From an uncultured Solobacterium sp. (GTDB lineage Bacteria > Bacillota_I > Bacilli_A > Erysipelotrichales > Erysipelotrichaceae): DNA of 11,102 nt. The stretch is taken from contig CALEMV010000030.1 of the NCBI GenBank assembly GCA_937910655.1, forward strand, positions 1 to 11,102, in the 5' to 3' direction. The notes under the pieces were generated by a model. The model was not told where the DNA came from. It searched no databases and saw nothing but the letters and a program-made list of their open reading frames with translations. Below, one piece after another: positions 7,009 through 11,102 of this stretch. A program made the position numbers and the translations under genes. The stretch's first letter is position 1. Each line of letters begins with the position of its first letter.

Positions 7009-7037
7009 AGGGTAATTCTTAAGAGTTACCCTTTTTT
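7009..7037 (+). terminator. Intrinsic terminator of the guaC/GTPase unit
   Basis: AGGGTAATTC (7009-7018) pairs with GAGTTACCCT (7023-7032), ten pairs with one G-U wobble around the tetraloop TTAA, and runs into six T (7032-7037). It starts five bases after the stop codon at 7001-7003. This is a textbook Rho-independent terminator. Confidence 0.9.
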
Positions 7038-7071
7038 ATTCTGAACTTTTTTTAATTTTCACCTATGTTAG

Positions 7072-7101
7072 TTAACGCATTTTACTCATTTGTGCTACCA
7101 T
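7072..7101 (+). promoter_or_regulatory. Probable promoter of the LTA synthase-like gene
   Basis: TTAACG (7072-7077, four of six -35 matches) is followed after 18 bases by TACCAT (7096-7101, four of six -10 matches) preceded by TGC, an extended -10 arrangement. Start of transcription would be near 7108, very close to the ATG at 7121, so the leader would be short. Moderate support only. Confidence 0.4.
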
Positions 7102-7120
7102 TATTCAGGGAAGTGATAAA

Positions 7121-9460
7121 ATGATGAAATTTATAAAAGAAAAACTAAATATACGTAGAGCCGTTTGGTTCTTACTCATTTCGGCAATGTTCTTACTATT
7201 TTATGCACCACATCTTTCCTTTGATGTACACATGAAAAAAGGTATCCAAGGTACTGTGGTCGTATCAAACTTTAATACAGACCGTGGAGAAGAAATCTTT
7301 GCAAACTATAACTATAACTCTCATAAGACATGGCTAGATGCACAACCATCTTGGGAAGTAATTCACCTCAGTAACATTCCAATCGTTACAAACTCTTTAC
7401 GTTTAGGTTTTAACAACGTAAAGACAGACATCGCTATCTCAAAGATTGATGTGTCATTTGGACCATTTAAACTTGCAGAGTATACACCAGAGAATATCTC
7501 CAACAAGATCATCGCCTCTCAAGGTATGGTCATCAATACAAATGAAAACACCATTAACCTAACCGTTAACGGTGTTGAAGGCTGGCTCCAACTTGAGACC
7601 CAAGAGTACCTGCCAAAAGCTGCTTGGGTTGCAGTATACCTATCCATTTTGGTATTAAGTTGGATCATTGCGTATCTCATTGATAAGAAGATTACATGGG
7701 CAAAACACATTCCAGAAAACGAAATGATGTTAATAGCAGCTCCTATCTGGTGCTTCTTTATGTCAGAAATCTGTACTGGTAACTATTACTATATCAACTT
7801 GATGAATCGTTTCTACAACGTTGCCATCTATATTATTCTATATAAAGTAATCTACTTAATATTCCGTCGATTACCAATCTCAGTACTGATTAGTAACTTA
7901 TTTGTTGTAATCTTCGGTATCGTAAACATGTACGTAACACAGTTCCGTAACCGTCCAATCGCACCATGGGATTTAACCGCAATTGGTACAGCTGCAGATG
8001 TCATCTCCAACTACCATGTCCAGATTCGTTACTTCATGGTTATCGCAATTATTATCGCCATCTTAATTTATCTCTTGATGCGCGCTGTACCACGCGAGAA
8101 CACAAAGATTAACGTATACTACGCAACATATCCTATCCTGATTATTGTTATAGCGCTCTTCTTAAATAGTGTTGGTCAATACTACCTATGGGATATGAAC
8201 CTATTATCCATCTTCCAAACAGATGGTACGGCGCTTAGTTTCACAGGTCTTGTAAACCAATATATCTCTGATCAACCAAAGAAACCAGAAGGATATTCTG
8301 TAGAGGAACTCAAAGAACTGGGTAAAGAGCTTGCTGAAAGAGCTGCAGCCAACGTCGATCCTAATGGCACTAAACCAACGAATATCATCATGGTAATGAA
8401 CGAATCCTTTGCAGACATGAATGTTGGTGGTACAAACTATGCTGATAACATCATCCCTTACTACCTGTCTCTAGAAAATACGATTCGTGGTAACCTCTAC
8501 GTCGATGTACGTGGTGGTGGTACATGTAATAGTGAATATGAATCCTTAACAGGTAATACAACAGCGTTCTTTGCGGGTGGTGTATATCCATTCAACATGT
8601 ATATGCACAGAAACGTACCTTCTATGATTTCCTACTTTAACCAAATCGGCTTTACTACAACAGGTATTCACCTTGGAAAATCCACAAACTGGAACCGTGC
8701 TTCCGCATGGAAGAAACTGCAGTACCAAGATAAAGTATTTGCAGAAACCTTTGATGGTCTGGAAACAATTCATGGATATCCAAGTGATGCACAGAATTTC
8801 AAAGTCCTAGAAGAAACTTACGAAAAGGAAAAAGATAAAAAGAACTTCATCTTCAATATCACCTACCAAAACCATGGTGGATATGATGATAAAGATGACT
8901 TAAAGAAGACCGTCAATTTCAGTTCTATTGGTGGTGGATATGGTCATGCGGAAAACTACTTCTCATTAATGAAGATTTCTGATCAAGACTACAAGAACTT
9001 GATTGAATACTTCTCAAAGGTAAAAGAACCTACAATGATTGTGATGTTTGGTGACCACCAACCATCCTTAGGTGCAGATTGTGATAACCTTCTATTCCCA
9101 CATGCAGGTACACCTGAAAACGACATGACACAATATATTACCCCATTCTCCATTTGGGCAAACTATGATATTCCAGATGAGACAATTGATAAGTTAAGTA
9201 TTAACTACCTATCTTCACTCATTATGAAGACCGCAAACTACCAAATGACTCCATACCAGGAATTCTTATATGAACTAAAAGATAAGTATCCTGTAATTGG
9301 TCTATATGGTTGTTATGACGCAAGTGGAAAGTACTATCAATCCGTAAATGATATTAATGATCCAGATATCAATACATACCGTTGTCTACAGTACAATAAC
9401 GTATTTGATTCTGATCGTATCGCATCTCTATTCTATCCAGAAGGAGAAGAGAGTAAATAA
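7121..9460 (+). CDS. LTA synthase/sulfatase-family membrane phosphotransferase
   Basis: Polytopic enzyme of the alkaline-phosphatase superfamily, related to LtaS, which polymerises glycerol-phosphate from phosphatidylglycerol onto a lipid anchor outside the membrane. Membrane segments appear at about residues 14-32, 167-187, 202-220, 231-248, 253-272, 303-321 and 334-352. The extracellular catalytic domain runs from about 385: NIIMVMNESF with metal-binding Glu428, GGGTCNSEYESLTG with the presumed nucleophile Thr468, QNHGGY around His585, and GDHQPS with Asp645/His646. These match the LtaS layout of metal ligands and a Thr nucleophile. It is longer (779 versus about 650) because about 130 residues of beta-rich sequence lie between the first and second membrane segments. 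ATG at 7121 follows AGGGAAGTGA; the ATG at 7124 is an alternative. Transcribed alone, between terminators. LTA synthesis, another glycerol-phosphate transfer or wall-polymer modification are all possible. Confidence 0.88.
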   Translation: MMKFIKEKLNIRRAVWFLLISAMFLLFYAPHLSFDVHMKKGIQGTVVVSNFNTDRGEEIFANYNYNSHKTWLDAQPSWEVIHLSNIPIVTNSLRLGFNNVKTDIAISKIDVSFGPFKLAEYTPENISNKIIASQGMVINTNENTINLTVNGVEGWLQLETQEYLPKAAWVAVYLSILVLSWIIAYLIDKKITWAKHIPENEMMLIAAPIWCFFMSEICTGNYYYINLMNRFYNVAIYIILYKVIYLIFRRLPISVLISNLFVVIFGIVNMYVTQFRNRPIAPWDLTAIGTAADVISNYHVQIRYFMVIAIIIAILIYLLMRAVPRENTKINVYYATYPILIIVIALFLNSVGQYYLWDMNLLSIFQTDGTALSFTGLVNQYISDQPKKPEGYSVEELKELGKELAERAAANVDPNGTKPTNIIMVMNESFADMNVGGTNYADNIIPYYLSLENTIRGNLYVDVRGGGTCNSEYESLTGNTTAFFAGGVYPFNMYMHRNVPSMISYFNQIGFTTTGIHLGKSTNWNRASAWKKLQYQDKVFAETFDGLETIHGYPSDAQNFKVLEETYEKEKDKKNFIFNITYQNHGGYDDKDDLKKTVNFSSIGGGYGHAENYFSLMKISDQDYKNLIEYFSKVKEPTMIVMFGDHQPSLGADCDNLLFPHAGTPENDMTQYITPFSIWANYDIPDETIDKLSINYLSSLIMKTANYQMTPYQEFLYELKDKYPVIGLYGCYDASGKYYQSVNDINDPDINTYRCLQYNNVFDSDRIASLFYPEGEESK

Positions 9461-9495
9461 CTAAAAAAAGAACACAAGTGTTCTTTTTTTAGTTA
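9458..9495. terminator. Perfect bidirectional terminator containing both stop codons
   Basis: An 18-bp perfect inverted repeat (9458-9475 and 9478-9495, arms TAACTAAAAAAAGAACAC and its complement) is separated by AA. Its outer three bases on each side are the TAA stop codons of the LTA synthase-like gene and of the convergent esterase. Each strand has GAACAC/GTGTTC as stem and then seven T. It can end transcription from both directions. Confidence 0.93.
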
Positions 9496-10794
9496 TAGAA
9501 ACATACGAATAAAACTATTTTCTTCCGTATAAGGTTTCCAACCCTTACCAGGTTCTGAACTCTTCATGAAGTTTGTCCAAGCAGAAACCATTTCATCACT
9601 AATCTTATAATCGCGCACTTCCATCTCTCTCCAGCAGCGACTCAACGTACCAAACATGTACCATAACTCCGCAGAGTGGAAAGCACCAGCATCATCTGAT
9701 GGTAACTTGCGATTGAATAAATATAAGTATGTCGGTTTACCTTGATGTTGATTTCGTAAGTTTGCAAAATCAATCATACTCTGATAATACTTAGACTTAC
9801 GCATCGGCTCATCAACACCCAAACCAAAATCATTACCATTAGCACCTATAATATATGGGATATCCTGTACATCTCCACGTTTTGCCAGTTCATCCAAAGT
9901 ATCTTCGAGCACAAAGCCATCCACCACTGGCCCAAACAGCAGGCGATTATCATGTTTGGAAAGCTTCGGTAAAATATCCACTAACTTCTGCGCAGGAATT
10001 TGACGTAATGCTTGAATATTCTTCGCACCAACCAACTTCATAATTTCCTCGCCTGTCTCATAAGCCTCTTCTACCGTCTTATGTTTGAAGATAGGATTAT
10101 CTACCCCAGCACCACTTTGTATAATTGCCTTGGCAATCATGCCACGTGTTGTAGGACTAGAAATCAATGTCTGAACACTAATCGCACCAGCACTTTGTCC
10201 AAATAGCGTAATGTTATCAGGATCTCCTCCAAAAGCCTCAATATTCTTACGAATCCAACGAATCGCAAATACCTGGTCTAAGATCCCATAGTTAGAAACG
10301 CAATGTGCAGGATCTTCCTCTTTTAGTTGTGGATGCGCAAAGAATCCAAATACACCAACACGATAATTGATTGTTACAAGAATGACATCATTTTGTACAA
10401 ACGCTTCTCCATCAAATGGAACTTCATTCCCATAACCATGGTCAAATGCACCACCATGAAGCCAAATTGCGACTGGATGTCCATGTTCTGATTTATGGTT
10501 TGGTGCCCAGATATTTAAATACAAACAATCCTCACTCATTTCAGGATAAGGATATTGTTCATAGTTATAAAACTCTTTACGATAGAACGGATTCGATGCC
10601 TTAGGTTGTGGACAGATTTTACTATATTCCAAAGCATCTCTAACACCCAACCAACGATCAGGTGCCTGTGGGGAACTAAAACGTAAATTCCCAATAGGAG
10701 GTTTCGCATAAGGTACACCCTTAAAAATTAATTTAGATTCCGTCTCTTCACCGCGCAATATACCCTGTTCCACTTTTATTTCAACTGTTTTCAT
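9493..10794 (-). CDS. Type-B carboxylesterase (alpha/beta hydrolase), compact form
   Basis: Serine esterase of the carboxylesterase/cholinesterase family (PnbA-like), 433 residues, cytoplasmic as no signal peptide is seen. Features in order: FKGVPYAKPPIGNLRF (24-39), SEDCLYLNIWAP (87-98), oxyanion hole HGGAF (113-117), NYRVGVFGF, NYGILDQVFAIRWIRKNI, nucleophile elbow GQSAG with Ser201, acid at Asp322 in GANGNDFG, and His373 in GAFHSAEL. The Ser-to-acid distance (121) equals my recollection of B. subtilis PnbA. The acid is Asp rather than the usual Glu, and the stretch from acid to His is about 40 residues shorter, with a shorter tail, explaining the length below the usual ~490. ATG at 10792-10794 follows GGAGG at six bases. 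The natural substrate is unknown; family members cleave carboxylic and carbamate esters. Convergent with the LTA synthase-like gene and unlinked to it in function. Confidence 0.93.
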   Translation of the reverse strand: MKTVEIKVEQGILRGEETESKLIFKGVPYAKPPIGNLRFSSPQAPDRWLGVRDALEYSKICPQPKASNPFYRKEFYNYEQYPYPEMSEDCLYLNIWAPNHKSEHGHPVAIWLHGGAFDHGYGNEVPFDGEAFVQNDVILVTINYRVGVFGFFAHPQLKEEDPAHCVSNYGILDQVFAIRWIRKNIEAFGGDPDNITLFGQSAGAISVQTLISSPTTRGMIAKAIIQSGAGVDNPIFKHKTVEEAYETGEEIMKLVGAKNIQALRQIPAQKLVDILPKLSKHDNRLLFGPVVDGFVLEDTLDELAKRGDVQDIPYIIGANGNDFGLGVDEPMRKSKYYQSMIDFANLRNQHQGKPTYLYLFNRKLPSDDAGAFHSAELWYMFGTLSRCWREMEVRDYKISDEMVSAWTNFMKSSEPGKGWKPYTEENSFIRMFL

Positions 10795-11102
10795 AAAAAA
10801 CCTCCAGTTCGAATTTCCAACGTATTTTTCAACATTATACCATTTCTAATTTTCAAACTAATGAAGAATACATGAAAAAGAGACCCGCTGGCACAGATCT
10901 CGATTTCTTTTTTATTTTTTTGGGAGGGAAAGAAATTTATAATTTCTCTGTCATTTAAGACACTTATAATATACCTAAACCATGTGTGAGATATATGGTG
11001 AAATAGTGAAAGTATTGTGAAAGTGTATTTTTCATATAATTTTTCTAAACTTATTGTCAAAAATGCTTATTTTATCGTACTTTAGTAATTTCACTATTGT
11101 TA
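10795..11102. other. Gene-free region at right edge with esterase promoter and short repeats
   Basis: No convincing gene in this 308-base stretch. Besides the esterase promoter it contains: an imperfect stem with GAAA..GAGA (10874-10883) facing TCTC..TTTC (10898-10907) flanked by T-rich runs on both strands, possibly a decayed terminator; a 7-bp palindrome AGAAATT-TAT-AATTTCT (10931-10947); three GTGAAA copies starting at 10998, 11006 and 11017; and a 10-bp inverted pair AATAGTGAAA (11002-11011) and TTTCACTATT (11089-11098). A TATAAT on the plus strand (10965-10970) lacks a matching -35. The region could hold control sites of a gene beyond the edge. Confidence 0.5.
10834..10842 (-). promoter_or_regulatory. 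Extended -10 promoter of the carboxylesterase gene
   Basis: On the minus strand a perfect TATAAT (10839-10834) is preceded by TGG (10842-10840), giving the TGnTATAAT extended -10. No good -35 is visible at 16-18 bases upstream, which an extended -10 tolerates. Transcription would start near 10827, giving a leader of about 33 bases with the GGAGG site ahead of the ATG. Confidence 0.6.

Noticed and set aside
10791-11060. 89-codon minus-strand open frame overlapping the esterase start by four bases
   Set aside because: It covers the esterase promoter and several short repeats, has no recognisable protein character, and its tail is just the esterase leader; treated as chance.
1-11102. Mobile element, CRISPR array, tRNA or phage defence system
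   Set aside because: No transposase, regularly spaced repeats, tRNA-like folding or nuclease/toxin genes were found; all large frames belong to metabolic, transport or envelope families.

Overview
The window comes from a low-G+C Gram-positive bacterium (Bacillota). It is AT-rich throughout, has strong AGGAGG-type ribosome binding sites, a lipobox-type solute-binding lipoprotein, a Firmicutes-type GMP reductase and a lipoteichoic acid synthase-like enzyme. Protein character suggests Erysipelotrichia or a related gut lineage, but that placement is inference only. I see no mobile element, CRISPR array, tRNA or rRNA.

Left part (1-3640, minus strand): the start of an oligopeptide ABC importer operon in the order oppA, oppB, oppC. 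oppC runs off the left edge; the ATPase genes would be expected beyond it. oppA has a good sigma-A-type promoter. A hairpin sits between oppA and oppB and is a plausible way of keeping the binding protein more abundant than the permeases.

Middle (3800-7040, plus strand): guaC (GMP reductase) followed by two linked G3E/COG0523-type P-loop GTPases. The first is a CobW-like putative metallochaperone carrying a striking insert of about 98 residues with 20 Cys and 34 His in repeating Cys-His-acidic modules. The second starts one base after the stop of the first and couples a degenerate GTPase domain to a C-terminal domain resembling that of the YcgQ/TIGR03943 family. Together they look like a metal-handling module, probably for zinc. 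A strong intrinsic terminator closes the unit. The guaC leader holds a terminator-like hairpin whose U-tract touches the start codon, suggesting attenuation.

Right part (7040-11102): a 779-residue polytopic LTA synthase-family phosphotransferase with an extra extracytoplasmic beta-rich domain (plus strand), convergent with a compact type-B carboxylesterase (minus strand). They share a perfect 18-bp inverted repeat acting as a bidirectional terminator that contains both stop codons. The last 308 bases hold only the esterase promoter and short repeats.

Most genes are recognisable households. The least ordinary parts are the paired GTPases with the Cys/His-rich insert and the guaC leader.
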